NCBI RefSeq assembly: GCF_014303395.1
Contig: NZ_CP060298.1
Span: 4,917,001 to 4,981,000 of the forward strand
DNA length: 64,000 nucleotides
Direction: 5' to 3'
From: Nakamurella sp. PAMC28650
GTDB lineage: Bacteria; Actinomycetota; Actinomycetes; Mycobacteriales; Nakamurellaceae
Both the position numbers and the translations under genes were made by a program. Each line of letters opens with the position of its first letter. The stretch's first letter is position 1. Shown here piece after piece: positions 1-7,865 of the stretch. Under the pieces are notes generated by a model that saw nothing but the letters and a program-made list of their open reading frames with translations, made no database searches and was not told the origin of the DNA.

Positions 1-511
1 GGTCTGGAGCAGCCCCCGCATGCGGGCCAGACGGACGGCCGAACTGGCCGGCCTGGTGGTGGACGAGGTCGTGCCGGATCTGGCCGAGTGGAACTACGGC
101 GAGTACGAGGGCATCACCAGCACGCAGATCCACGTGGGCCGGCCCGGCTGGAGCATCTTCACCGACGGAGCCCCCGGCGGCGAGACGCCGGAGCAGGTCG
201 CCGACCGGGCCGACCGGGTGCTGGCCGCGGCACGCGACGCGCTCGCCGACGGGGATGTGGCGCTGGTCTGCCACGGCCACATGTCCCGGGTGCTGGCCGT
301 CCGGTGGGTGGATCTGCCGATCACCGCCGGAGGCCTGATCCTGATGGATCCGGCTGCGGTCACCGTGCTCGGCGACTACCACGGCAAGCCGTGCATCGAG
401 CACGCCAACGTCGTCCCCTTCAGCCCGTCGTCCGCCCCGGCGGCACCCACCACTGCTGCCGCACCCATCGCCGCCTCAGGACCGGGACATGCAGGACCGG
501 GACATGCCTGA
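1..511 (+). CDS. Histidine phosphatase family protein (5' truncated)
   Basis: The reading frame is open from the window edge, and the first residues (SSPRMRARRTAEL) are the standard 'SP..RA..TA' stretch that lies about 50 residues inside phosphoglycerate-mutase-like phosphatases, so the N-terminal RHG catalytic motif lies outside the window. The acidic motif EWNYGEYEG and the second catalytic histidine in the CHGHMSRVLAVRW stretch are present. The family removes phosphate through a phosphohistidine; the substrate cannot be told from sequence. The C-terminus is an Ala/Pro/Gly-rich tail. The position fits the gpm2-like acid phosphatase gene (Rv3214) that precedes this block in mycobacteria. The stop overlaps the start of the next gene. 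Confidence 0.88.
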   Translation, partial: VWSSPRMRARRTAELAGLVVDEVVPDLAEWNYGEYEGITSTQIHVGRPGWSIFTDGAPGGETPEQVADRADRVLAAARDALADGDVALVCHGHMSRVLAVRWVDLPITAGGLILMDPAAVTVLGDYHGKPCIEHANVVPFSPSSAPAAPTTAAAPIAASGPGHAGPGHA

Positions 512-992
512 CGCCAGGGTGCGGGCCGCGGCGATCGGCGACGTCGACCGCATCGTCGAACTGGTCTACGAGCTCGCCGCGTACGAGAAGCTCGTCGAGC
601 AATGCCATCTCACCTCGGAATTACTGCACGACTCGCTCTTCGGCGACGCACCGGCCGTGTTCGGCCACGTGGCAGAGGCCGACGGTGTGGTGGTCGGCTA
701 CACGCTGCACTTCCTGAACTACTCGACCTGGGAGGGGGTGCACGGGATCTACCTCGAGGACCTGTACGTGCAGCCGGACCGACGCGGTACCGGACTCGGC
801 AAGGCCCTGTTGCTCAATCTGGCCGAGATCGCCGTGCGCAGGGGCTACGCCAGGGTCGAGTGGTCGGTGCTCGATTGGAACGAACCATCGATCCGCTTCT
901 ACGAAGCCCTCGGAGCGGTCGGGATGGACGGCTGGACCGTCTTCCGGCTCACCGGTCCGGCTCTGGCCCGAACAGGGAGGGGAACCGGCTGA
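504..992 (+). CDS. GNAT N-acetyltransferase, SSAT/thialysine-acetyltransferase-like
   Basis: A 162-residue single-domain GNAT. The acetyl-CoA binding loop is seen as QPDRRGTGLGKALL, preceded by the IYLEDLYV strand and followed by VEWSVLDWNEPSIRFYEALGA; this combination (YLEDLYV, LDWN, FY..LGA) is typical of spermidine/spermine and thialysine acetyltransferases (SAT2 type), so the acceptor may be a small amine. The ATG at 504 was chosen because it overlaps the upstream stop by 8 nt and starts just before the fold; an in-frame ATG at 489 would add only five residues. It is probably co-transcribed with the phosphatase gene. Its 3' end overlaps the convergent membrane-protein gene by 44 nt. Confidence 0.88.
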   Translation: MPDARVRAAAIGDVDRIVELVYELAAYEKLVEQCHLTSELLHDSLFGDAPAVFGHVAEADGVVVGYTLHFLNYSTWEGVHGIYLEDLYVQPDRRGTGLGKALLLNLAEIAVRRGYARVEWSVLDWNEPSIRFYEALGAVGMDGWTVFRLTGPALARTGRGTG

Positions 993-1386
993 TCCATTCG
1001 TTGGCCGGTCTGGTGACCAGCAGCCCGCCGGTGACCGCCGCCACCGCGATCAGTGCGATCCCCCAGCCCACCCGGCCACTCGGCACCGCGAGGTAGTAGC
1101 CCACTGCCGCCACCACGATCTGCACGACGATCGTCGGTGTCCGGCCCCAGCGCCGGCCCTTGAGCAGTCCCAGCCCGCACAGGACCATGGCCGCGGCCAG
1201 CACGACGTAGTAGGCGGCCTGGGCGAGCAACTGCCCCAGTGCCGCTGAGTTCCCCAGCCCGGAGACGACGATCAGGACGGCGAGCACCACCACCGCGACG
1301 GCCTCCGCGCAGACGAGCAGCCCGGCCGCGGCGACCTGCCTCGGTGGCGGGATGATGGTGGGCCCGGGTCCGGGTGCTGAGGTCAC
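949..1386 (-). CDS. Small four-helix integral membrane protein
   Basis: About 145 residues beginning at a GTG (MTSAPGPGP), with four hydrophobic segments: around residues 18-42 (AAGLLVCAEAVAVVVLAV), 52-72 (AAYYVVLAAAMVLCGLGLL), 82-100 (PTIVVQIVVAAVGYYLAVP) and 104-124 (GWGIALIAVAAVTGGLLV). No catalytic motif is visible. It sits in the place of the Rv3217c-type membrane protein beside the diacylglycerol-kinase gene in mycobacteria, and is transcribed divergently from that gene across a 91-bp gap. The frame stays open farther upstream, but that extension lies antisense to the kinase-like gene and lacks composition typical of a protein, so the GTG at 1386 is preferred. Function unknown. Confidence 0.7.
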   Translation of the reverse strand: MTSAPGPGPTIIPPPRQVAAAGLLVCAEAVAVVVLAVLIVVSGLGNSAALGQLLAQAAYYVVLAAAMVLCGLGLLKGRRWGRTPTIVVQIVVAAVGYYLAVPSGRVGWGIALIAVAAVTGGLLVTRPANEWISRFPSLFGPEPDR

Positions 1387-1477
1387 GAAGTCCAGATTAC
1401 CGGGGGTCAACGCACCGCGGCGGATGGCACCACGGCCACCTGCCCACCGGCCGCTGCACCACGTAGGCTGCCCGACG

Positions 1478-2437
1478 ATGCGCGCCATGATGATCGTCAA
1501 CCCCCACGCGACCGCCACCACCGAACGCCGACGCGACCTGCTGGCGCACGCACTCGCCGCCGAGGTGCGACTGGTGGTGGCCCAGACGACGGGTCGGGGC
1601 CACGCAGCGGAGCTTGCCGCCAAGGCCGTCGAGGGTGGTGCGGAGCTGATCGTCGCGCACGGCGGGGACGGCACCGTGAACGAGGTGGTCAACGGCATCA
1701 TGGCCGCGAACGCCGGTCGGCAGGCCCCCATGCTGGCCGTCCTGCCCGGCGGTTCGACCAACGTCTTCGCCCGCGCAATGGGGATGGATCCGGATCCGGT
1801 CCTGGCCACCGAGCAGATCCTGGAGGCGCTCATCGTCCGGCAGCCGCCCCGCACGATCTCGCTGGGGCGGGTGGACGAGCGGTACTTCACCTTCAACGCC
1901 GGAATGGGTCTGGATGCTGAGGTGGTCGAGGCCGTGGAGGACCTGCGGGCCACCGGCCGGGCCATCTCGAACATGCTGCACGTCCGCAAGGCCATCGCGC
2001 AGTATCTACGGGCCGAACACCGTCATCCCCGACTCGAGATCACCGTCGACGGGGTGGCGACGCCGGCCGGCGTCCACCTTCTCTTCGTCTCCAATGTCGA
2101 TCCGTGGACGTATTTCCAGACCAGGGCGATCCGCACCAACCCGGGCACGTCGGCCGACGGCGGGCTCGGCGTGTTCGCTCTCACCAGCATGCGGCTGCCC
2201 ACCGTGGTGCGCGTATCCGCGCAACTGCTGCGTCCGAATGCCGAGCCGTCGTCCCGAGCCCTCATCCGCAACGACAATGTGAGTTCGGTCATAGTTCGCT
2301 GCCATTCCCCGGTCGGGCTACAGGTCGACGGGGACTATTTGGGCACTCGAGAGCACGCCACCTTCACGTCGGTGCCCGCCGCGTTGCGGGTCTTGACCGG
2401 CACCCCGATCCGCCTCCGAGACGAGCAGTCGGGTTAA
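1478..2437 (+). CDS. Diacylglycerol kinase catalytic-domain protein (YegS/LCB5 family)
   Basis: A 319-residue lipid-kinase-like protein. Near the N-terminus MMIVNPHATATT matches the family's nucleotide-binding NP motif, and VAHGGDGTVNEVVNG is the diagnostic GGDGT loop, followed by AVLPGGSTNVFARAMG, the second conserved loop. The C-terminal half contains the FNAGMGLDAEVVE and QVDGDYLG motifs of the beta-sandwich domain. The family phosphorylates diacylglycerol or related lipids using ATP at the cytoplasmic membrane face; the exact substrate is not predictable. The ATG at 1478 was chosen because the fold starts at once. It corresponds by position and domain to Rv3218, which also lies directly upstream of whiB1. 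Confidence 0.9.
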   Translation: MRAMMIVNPHATATTERRRDLLAHALAAEVRLVVAQTTGRGHAAELAAKAVEGGAELIVAHGGDGTVNEVVNGIMAANAGRQAPMLAVLPGGSTNVFARAMGMDPDPVLATEQILEALIVRQPPRTISLGRVDERYFTFNAGMGLDAEVVEAVEDLRATGRAISNMLHVRKAIAQYLRAEHRHPRLEITVDGVATPAGVHLLFVSNVDPWTYFQTRAIRTNPGTSADGGLGVFALTSMRLPTVVRVSAQLLRPNAEPSSRALIRNDNVSSVIVRCHSPVGLQVDGDYLGTREHATFTSVPAALRVLTGTPIRLRDEQSG

Positions 2438-2544
2438 CTCCGCGAAAATCCCTGGTCTGAATCGTTTCCAGCAGGCACCATGAAGAGCGCGATCTTGCGG
2501 TCGTGACCAGAACGTGAGCTTCGTAACCTCCTCGTCACGAACTC

Positions 2545-2573
2545 TTGACATCCCCGTGTCACATGAAACTATT
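2545..2573 (+). promoter_or_regulatory. Candidate promoter of whiB1
   Basis: TTGACA at 2545-2550 is followed after 17 bp by ACTATT at 2568-2573, in the only AT-richer stretch of the 354-bp gap between the kinase-like gene and whiB1. This would give a leader of about 210 nt. A GTGTCACATG stretch overlapping the spacer could be a CRP-type half site, since whiB1 is Crp-controlled in mycobacteria, but I do not see a full palindrome. The remaining part of the gap shows no ORF of its own and ends with an AAGGAG ribosome-binding site about 10 nt before the ATG. Confidence 0.45.
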
Positions 2574-2791
2574 GAATAAGAGGTCGGGCCCCCTTTACAC
2601 CCGATCACCCGCTTGCCGTTAATCCGGAGGCGGGATCGAACACCGGAACGTTGGTCAGCTCAGCTGGCGGACTTTCTGCTGACCGCTTCTGTTCCACCCA
2701 GCATCGACTTGCATCACCGGCACGAACTTTTGCACTTTCCCCGCACCAAACCGCGGCTCCACGGCCGCGCTGACGAAGGAGTGGTCACACG

Positions 2792-3043
2792 ATGGACTGG
2801 CGCCACCGCGCAATCTGCCGCGACGAGGATCCGGAGCTGTTCTTCCCGGTCGGGAACTCCGGACCAGCACTGCTGCAGATCGCAGAGGCCAAGGCCGTTT
2901 GCCAGCGCTGCCCCGTCACGAGCGAATGCCTTGCCTGGGCTCTGGAAACCGGTCAGGATGCCGGCGTCTGGGGCGCGATGAGCGAGGACGAGCGTCGCGC
3001 TCTCAAGCGTCGTCGGGCCAGGGCCAGGGCCCGCAGCCTGTAG
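2792..3043 (+). CDS. whiB1: WhiB-family iron-sulfur transcription regulator WhiB1
   Basis: An 83-residue protein with the complete WhiB signature: cysteines 9, 37, 40 and 46 for a [4Fe-4S] cluster, the turn motif GVWGAM (residues 58-63) and a basic Arg/Lys tail for DNA binding. The N-terminus MDWRHRAICRDEDPELFF and the segment PVGNSGPAL are those I recall for WhiB1 rather than for other WhiB paralogues. WhiB1 is a NO-sensitive, essential regulator that binds the primary sigma factor in mycobacteria. The gene stands alone with a long leader and its own terminator, and sits between the Rv3218-like kinase and the pdtaS region as in mycobacteria. Confidence 0.96.
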   Translation: MDWRHRAICRDEDPELFFPVGNSGPALLQIAEAKAVCQRCPVTSECLAWALETGQDAGVWGAMSEDERRALKRRRARARARSL

Positions 3044-3079
3044 CAGGCGAGGCCGGCTCGTGGCCGGCACCAAGATCGA

Positions 3080-3114
3080 CGAACCGCCCCGGTGCCCCGC
3101 ACCGGGGCGGTTCG
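3080..3114 (+). terminator. Intrinsic-type terminator hairpin after whiB1
   Basis: A perfect 15-bp inverted repeat (3080-3094 and 3100-3114) with a 5-nt loop lies 36 nt after the whiB1 stop codon. There is no clear U-tract, which is usual for high-GC actinobacteria. Confidence 0.75.
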
Positions 3115-3253
3115 CTGTCCGTCGGCGCGACCCCGGCCGCCCGGTTTTCGCGGCCCCGGCAACCCGGGTTGATCCGTGCAACCTGGCGAGTGAGTCATCT
3201 TGCACCCCGCGACGTCCCGGAATGCCGCGCTGGCGCATTTTGCTACAAGTCGC

Positions 3254-4336
3254 ATGAGCCTGCTCTTCGAGCCGCTGACCATCCGCGGCGTCACCTTCGC
3301 AAACCGGATCTTCCTGGCACCGATGTGCCAGTACAGCGCGACCCTCCAGGACGGGATGCCGACCGACTGGCATCTGGTCCACCTCGGCTCGCATGCCATC
3401 GGCGGCTACGGGCTGATCCTCACCGAGGCGGCGGCAGTCAGCCCCGAAGGGCGGATCTCACCCGAGGACGTGGGCATCTGGAACGAGGATCAGCAGCACG
3501 CCTGGGCACGGATCAACACCTTCCTGCATGCACAGGGTGCTGCCACCGGTGTACAGCTGGCGCACGCCGGTCGCAAGGCCTCCACCTACTCGCCGTTCGC
3601 CGGCCGATCCGGCTCGGTACCTGCCGATCAGGGTGGCTGGACGGCGGTCGCGCCGTCGGCCCAGGCGTTCGGGGACTACCGCGAGCCGGTCGAGCTGACG
3701 ACCGACGAGATCTCTGGTGTGGTCCGGGATTTCCGGGCCGCCGCGGTGCGGGCCGATGCGGCCGGGTTCGACGTGGTGGAACTCCACGCAGCGCACGGCT
3801 ACCTGATCCACCAGTTCCTGTCCCCGCTGTCCAACCTGCGTAGCGACGGCTACGGCGGCGACTTCGCCGGTCGCAGCCGTCTGCTCGCCGAGATCGTCAC
3901 AACGGTCCGCGAGGTGTGGCCGGGACACAAGCCGCTGTTCGTCCGGTTCTCCGGTACGGACTGGACCGAGGGTGGCTGGTCGATCGAACAGACCCAGCAG
4001 GCCGCCGAGCTCGTCGGCCGGCTGGGCGCCGATTTCATCGACGTCTCGAGCGGAGGTAATGTGCCCGCCGCCGACATCCCCGTCGGACCGGGCTACCAGG
4101 TGCCGCTCGCCGCTGCGGTGAAGAAGGCGACCGGGCTGCCGACCGGTGCCGTCGGCCTGATCACCGATCCGGCGCAGGCCGAACAGATCCTCTCCGACGG
4201 ATCCGCCGACGCCGTACTCCTGGCCAGGGCCGCGCTCCGCGAACCCGGCTGGCCGCTGCGCGCCGCCCACGAGCTGGGTCTGCCCGCCGACAAGGCCCCC
4301 TACCGCCCGCAGTACGAGCGCGGCGCCTGGCGCTAG
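3254..4336 (+). CDS. NADH:flavin oxidoreductase, old yellow enzyme family (YqjM-like)
   Basis: A 360-residue TIM-barrel flavoprotein. Visible are the N-terminal RIFLAPMCQYSA motif with the regulatory cysteine of the YqjM subclass, the QLAHAGRKAS strand, the active-site HAAHGYLIHQFLSP segment with its histidine pair, the following SNLRSDGYGG motif, and the C-terminal phosphate-binding region (AVGLI, DAVLLARAALREP). These enzymes use FMN and NAD(P)H to reduce activated C=C bonds; the physiological substrate is unknown. The ATG at 3254 begins MSLLFEPLTIRG, the normal family start; the longer open frame would add a non-conserved extension. The gene stands alone and converges on pdtaS over a 52-bp gap. 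Confidence 0.93.
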   Translation: MSLLFEPLTIRGVTFANRIFLAPMCQYSATLQDGMPTDWHLVHLGSHAIGGYGLILTEAAAVSPEGRISPEDVGIWNEDQQHAWARINTFLHAQGAATGVQLAHAGRKASTYSPFAGRSGSVPADQGGWTAVAPSAQAFGDYREPVELTTDEISGVVRDFRAAAVRADAAGFDVVELHAAHGYLIHQFLSPLSNLRSDGYGGDFAGRSRLLAEIVTTVREVWPGHKPLFVRFSGTDWTEGGWSIEQTQQAAELVGRLGADFIDVSSGGNVPAADIPVGPGYQVPLAAAVKKATGLPTGAVGLITDPAQAEQILSDGSADAVLLARAALREPGWPLRAAHELGLPADKAPYRPQYERGAWR

Positions 4337-4388
4337 GAATTGTCGCGTCGGGAGACAACCCAGCAGACGGCACTCCTGGTAGCCGCGG

Positions 4389-5939
4389 TCAGGTCCGGCC
4401 GCGGAGGGGGATGCGGATGAGTACTTCGGTGCCGGGAGCGTCATCCCGACGCCGCATCCCGATGGAGCCGAGCAGTTCTGCATCCACCAGGGTGCGGACG
4501 ATCTGCAGCCCGAGGCCGGACCCCTTCTCCAGGGAGAAGCCGGTCGGCAGGCCGACGCCGTCGTCCACGACTCTGATGTCCAGGCTCCGGGCCGACCGTT
4601 CGACCCCGATCACCACCTCGGCGTCGGCCCGCGGCGTCCGGTAGCCGTGTTCGAGCGCGTTCTGCACCACCTCGGCCAGCACCATCACCAGCGGCGTCGC
4701 CAGTTCGGCCCCGATGATGCCGAAACTACCGATCCGCTTCACCCTCGCCCTGGTGTCGGTGGACGCGACCTCGGCGATGATGGGCACCAGCTTGTCGACG
4801 ATCTGGTCCAGGTCGACGCGATCGTCCGGGGAGAGCGACAGCGTGTCGTGCACCAGCGCGATCGAGGACACCCGCCGCACCGACTCGGCCAGCGCGTGAC
4901 GAACGGCGCCGTCCTTGGATCGCCGGGCCTGCAGCCGGAGCAGCGCGGCCACGGTCTGCAGGTTGTTCTTGACGCGGTGGTGGATCTCGCGGATCGTCGC
5001 GTCCTTGCTGAGCAGGGCCCGGTCGCGGCGACGCACCTCGGTCACGTCCCTGACCAGTACCAACGCCCCGGACGGCCGGCCTCCAGGACGGAGCGGGAGC
5101 GAGCGGAACAACACGGTCGCCGCACGCACCTCCACCTCCATGCGCAGACTGCTGCGGCCCTGGACCGCGCCCGTGATCCGCGCCGCCAGTTCAGCGGCGT
5201 CGAACGGGTCGGCGATCAGCTTGCGGGTCAGATTGGCCAGATCAGCGCCGATCACCGATCCGGTGAGGTTCATCCGGTGATACGCCGAGACGGCATTGGG
5301 ACTGACGTAGACCACGCGTCCGTCGGCGTCCAGGCGCAGCAGTCCGTCACCCGCCCGCGGACCGGTGTGGATCTCGCCGGTCTGGGCGGCCGGCGGGAAG
5401 GCGCCGTCGGCGACCATCCGGAACAGGTCCTCGGCGGCGTCGACATAGGCCGTCTCCAGCAGGCTGGCCTCCCGGCCGACCAGCCGTCCGGTGTCCCGGG
5501 TGACCACCGCGATGACCTGGTCGTGATGGACCACCGGGATCACCTCCCGACGGTGCGTCCGGCTGCGCGGTACCCGCGCCGGTTTCAGCGGTACGCCCTG
5601 CGCGTCGAGCTCGCCCAGCTCGGAATCGGAGACGATCTCGGCCTTCTGCCAGGCCTCCAGCAGCAGGTCGGCCTCTTCGGGATCGGCCATCACCGTGACC
5701 ATGTCGTCCAGGTGCGCGGTGGTGCCCGTGGTGGGCCGGACCTGTGCGACGCAGAACCACTGGGTGTCAGGGCCTTCCTGTCCGTCCCGCGGCATCGGAT
5801 CGGTCGGCACCCAGACCATCAGGTCGGAGAAGGAGAGGTCGGCCAGCAACTGCCACTCCGAGACGAGCCCCTGCAGATGGGCCACTGACGACCCGGGCAG
5901 AGCGGTGTGCTCGGCCAGCAGGTCGGAGAGCGTGCTCAG
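4389..5939 (-). CDS. pdtaS: PdtaS-type two-component sensor histidine kinase
   Basis: A soluble kinase with an N-terminal GAF-like region, a PAS domain (RLDADGRVVYVSPNAVSAYH), a HisKA_2 phosphoacceptor helix (DATIREIHHRVKNNLQT) and an HATPase domain with VDDGVGLPTGF and GSGLGLQIV boxes. In mycobacteria PdtaS phosphorylates the RNA-binding antiterminator PdtaR. The first conventional start is a GTG at 5885, but the 18 codons upstream read LSTLSDLLAEHTALPGSS, closely like the conserved N-terminus I recall for Rv3220c, and begin with a CTG at 5939 that overlaps the stop of the biotinyl gene as CTGA. I therefore extend the gene to that CTG. It is translationally coupled to the preceding gene. pdtaR is not in the window. 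Confidence 0.9.
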   Translation of the reverse strand: MSTLSDLLAEHTALPGSSVAHLQGLVSEWQLLADLSFSDLMVWVPTDPMPRDGQEGPDTQWFCVAQVRPTTGTTAHLDDMVTVMADPEEADLLLEAWQKAEIVSDSELGELDAQGVPLKPARVPRSRTHRREVIPVVHHDQVIAVVTRDTGRLVGREASLLETAYVDAAEDLFRMVADGAFPPAAQTGEIHTGPRAGDGLLRLDADGRVVYVSPNAVSAYHRMNLTGSVIGADLANLTRKLIADPFDAAELAARITGAVQGRSSLRMEVEVRAATVLFRSLPLRPGGRPSGALVLVRDVTEVRRRDRALLSKDATIREIHHRVKNNLQTVAALLRLQARRSKDGAVRHALAESVRRVSSIALVHDTLSLSPDDRVDLDQIVDKLVPIIAEVASTDTRARVKRIGSFGIIGAELATPLVMVLAEVVQNALEHGYRTPRADAEVVIGVERSARSLDIRVVDDGVGLPTGFSLEKGSGLGLQIVRTLVDAELLGSIGMRRRDDAPGTEVLIRIPLRGRT

Positions 5940-6151
5940 GAGATCTCGGCGATGAGATCGCCCTCCTGGACGACCTGCCCCTCGGTGACGCCCATCGCGG
6001 TGATCGTGCCATCCACCTCGGCAATCACCGGGATCTCCATCTTCATGGACTCCAGGATCACCAGGGTGTCGCCGTCGGTGACCGTGTCACCCTCGGCGAC
6101 CAGCACCTTCCAGACGTTTGCCACCATTTCGGCGCGTACTTCCTCCGCCAT
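5936..6151 (-). CDS. Small biotin/lipoyl-attachment domain protein (TB7.3-like)
   Basis: A 71-residue stand-alone biotinyl domain. The modification site is the lysine of LESMKMEIPV, flanked by the usual glycines (EGDTVTDGDT before, GQVVQEGDLIAEI after). Such domains carry biotin for a carboxylase or act as a free carrier; no carboxylase gene is nearby. The ATG at 6151 (MAEEVRAEM) is preferred over an in-frame upstream codon at 6166, since the family starts directly before the first strand. The stop codon overlaps the proposed CTG start of pdtaS, an arrangement kept from mycobacteria (Rv3221c next to Rv3220c). Confidence 0.92.
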   Translation of the reverse strand: MAEEVRAEMVANVWKVLVAEGDTVTDGDTLVILESMKMEIPVIAEVDGTITAMGVTEGQVVQEGDLIAEIS

Positions 6152-6422
6152 CGGCGTTCCTTCCACTCACGAATGGGTCACCCCTGGCCGGTCGCCCTCC
6201 AACTCAACCGTCGGGCGCCCCGCGGGACTGCCGTTCATCCTGTCACGCCCCGAAGCGCCCGCAGTCCGTGCCGGGCCGGGCAGTCGGACGGGTCCGGGAG
6301 TGCTCCCGGGAGCAGACGTGCGGCCGATTGGCCGATCGACCTTCGCCGACATGGCAAAATGGAGGTAGCGCTGCACCAGTCCGGTCCGGCGGCAGCACCC
6401 AGACATCAGGATTGGAGTCACC

Positions 6423-6497
6423 ATGAGCAAGCGTGGTCGCAAGCGGAAGTCCCGCAAGAAGAACGGTGCCAATCACGGAAATCGTCCGAACGCCTGA
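6423..6497 (+). CDS. 50S ribosomal protein bL37 (24 residues)
   Basis: A 25-codon ORF starting MSKRGRKRKSRKK and ending NHGNRPNA, with a GGAG ribosome-binding site 6 nt upstream of the ATG. The length, the extremely basic first half and the terminal NHG.RPN signature match the tiny actinobacterial ribosomal protein bL37 first seen in mycobacterial cryo-EM ribosome structures. It is too short for standard gene calling. It lies between the biotinyl gene and rsrA, on the opposite strand to both, and is followed directly by a strong hairpin. Half the residues are Arg or Lys, as expected for an rRNA-buried peptide. Confidence 0.85.
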   Translation: MSKRGRKRKSRKKNGANHGNRPNA

Positions 6498-6510
6498 CGT
6501 CCCGTGTCAC

Positions 6511-6589
6511 GCCGACGGGCCCCGCCGGTGATCTCTACGCAGTGGCCGTCGGACGGCCCTACCGGAGTTCACCGACGGGGCCCGTCGGC
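6511..6589. terminator. Bidirectional terminator between bL37 and rsrA
   Basis: A long inverted repeat: arms 6511-6531 and 6569-6589 pair over 21 positions with one mismatch, and the enclosed stretch holds a second perfect 7-bp hairpin (6544-6558). It starts 13 nt after the bL37 stop and lies 50 nt beyond the rsrA stop, so it can end transcripts from both sides. Confidence 0.7.
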
Positions 6590-6638
6590 ATTGAAGCACC
6601 ATCTTCCCGGAACCACCCGGGCCGGGACCGCCTTCGAG

Positions 6639-6956
6639 TCAGAATTCGACGCTGCGGACCGAAACCTGTTCGTACCCATGGGCACTCACGCTCGTGACGG
6701 TCACCGACCGCAGCCGGGCGGCCACCTTCGCGCGCAGGTCCTCCGGCGCCACGTCGCCGCCACATTTGCGGTGCAGCAACGCTTTCAGCTTCTGATCGAG
6801 GTTTGCCTCCTCCAGACACGGAGAACAGCCGTCGAGATGGGCTTCGACGGCGGCGCGGTTGGCCGGATCGAGCTCGTCATCCAGGAACTGCCAGACGTCC
6901 CTCAGGACACCCGCGCATTCGATGTCCTCGGGATCTCCGCAAGCCATCGCTCTCAC
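6639..6956 (-). CDS. rsrA: Redox-sensing zinc anti-sigma factor (RsrA/RshA)
   Basis: A 105-residue ZAS-type anti-sigma factor. The zinc/thiol switch is H40-x3-C44-x2-C47, with further cysteines at 6, 14 and 65. RsrA proteins hold the sigma factor until oxidation forms disulfides and expels zinc. The GTG at 6956 overlaps the sigR stop as GTGA, so translation is coupled; an in-frame ATG three codons later (6947) is the alternative start. The preceding sigma gene has the SigR/SigH sequence type, which supports this as its cognate partner. The closest mycobacterial gene is RshA. Confidence 0.92.
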   Translation of the reverse strand: MRAMACGDPEDIECAGVLRDVWQFLDDELDPANRAAVEAHLDGCSPCLEEANLDQKLKALLHRKCGGDVAPEDLRAKVAARLRSVTVTSVSAHGYEQVSVRSVEF

Positions 6957-7780
6957 ACCTCATTCAGGTCGGTCGAAGAATTGCGCAGGAATCCGCGCTC
7001 GGTCGCGTAGTCGGTCAGCAGTTCACGGAGCTGACGACGGCCACGGTGCAGCCGGGACATGACGGTGCCGAGCGGCGTCCCCATGATCTCGGCGATCTCC
7101 TTGTAGGCGAACCCCTCGACGTCGGCCAGGTAGACGGCCAGGCGGAAGTCTTCGGGCAGTTCCTGCAGGGCCTGCTTCACGTCGGTGTCGGGCAACCGGT
7201 CCAGGGCATCCATCTCGGCCGAACGCAGGCCGGTGGACGTGTGCGACTCGACAGCGGCCAACTGCCAGTCGGTGATCTCCTCGGTCGGCGACACCTGCGG
7301 CTGACGCTGCTTCTTCCGGTAGCCGTTGATGTACGTGTTGGTCAGGATCCGGTACAGCCACGCCCGCAGGTTGGTGCCCTGGGCGAACGACTTGAAGGCA
7401 CCGAACGCCTTGAGATAGGTCTCCTGCACCAGATCCTCGGCGTCTGCCGGGTTCCTGGTCATCCGCATCGCAGCGGCGTAGAGCTGGTCGATCAGCGGCA
7501 TGGCCTGCTCGGTGAACCGTTCGGACAGGTTCTCCTCCGTCACCGGGTCAGTGACCTTCCCGGCCGCAGCGCCCGCCGACGCCCCGTCCACTGCTTCTTC
7601 GATGTCTGTCGTCACCAGCGCCCTCGTCCCTGCCGTACCGCCCGTCGACCGGGCGCGCGAGCCTTCGGCTCCACTGGTCAGTGAGGGTACGCCGACCACG
7701 GGCAGACCCCGTGGGGTCGCGATGCGCGTCAAGACGTTCGCCGGGTCGACGGGCCGGTCCAGCACTGCTGAGTTCGTCAT
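6953..7780 (-). CDS. sigR: Thiol-stress ECF sigma factor SigR/SigH
   Basis: Sigma-70 region 2 ([44 protein letters not shown]) and region 4 ([41 protein letters not shown]) are complete, and the sequence is of the SigR/SigH oxidative-stress group. The ATG at 7780 has a good GGGAGGT site and lies about 20 nt below the predicted SigR-type promoter. This start gives an N-terminal extension of about 80 non-conserved residues before region 2; a GTG at 7615 with an AGGG site would give a protein of the usual length, so two forms like Streptomyces SigR' and SigR are possible. The operon continues into rsrA through a GTGA overlap. Confidence 0.92.
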   Translation of the reverse strand: MTNSAVLDRPVDPANVLTRIATPRGLPVVGVPSLTSGAEGSRARSTGGTAGTRALVTTDIEEAVDGASAGAAAGKVTDPVTEENLSERFTEQAMPLIDQLYAAAMRMTRNPADAEDLVQETYLKAFGAFKSFAQGTNLRAWLYRILTNTYINGYRKKQRQPQVSPTEEITDWQLAAVESHTSTGLRSAEMDALDRLPDTDVKQALQELPEDFRLAVYLADVEGFAYKEIAEIMGTPLGTVMSRLHRGRRQLRELLTDYATERGFLRNSSTDLNEV

Positions 7781-7805
7781 CGCCCACCTCCCTCTCGTTC
7801 CTGCC

Positions 7806-7832
7806 AACGCCCTCCGGGATGGACCTATTCCG
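7806..7832 (-). promoter_or_regulatory. SigR-type autoregulatory promoter of sigR
   Basis: On the minus strand CGGAAT (7832-7827) is followed after exactly 18 bp by GTT (7808-7806), matching the SigR/SigH consensus GGGAAT-N18-GTT at all but the first base. The predicted start of transcription is near 7799, just upstream of the ribosome-binding site and ATG at 7780. It implies positive autoregulation of the sigR-rsrA operon, as known for Streptomyces sigR and mycobacterial sigH. Confidence 0.7.
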
Positions 7833-7865
7833 CGCCGTGCGGAGGCGGGAGGTTAATCTGCAGCG

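Noticed and set aside
7781-7807. A longer SigR starting at a codon at 7807
   Set aside because: That start would overlap the -10 element of the predicted promoter and has no ribosome-binding site; the ATG at 7780 fits both.
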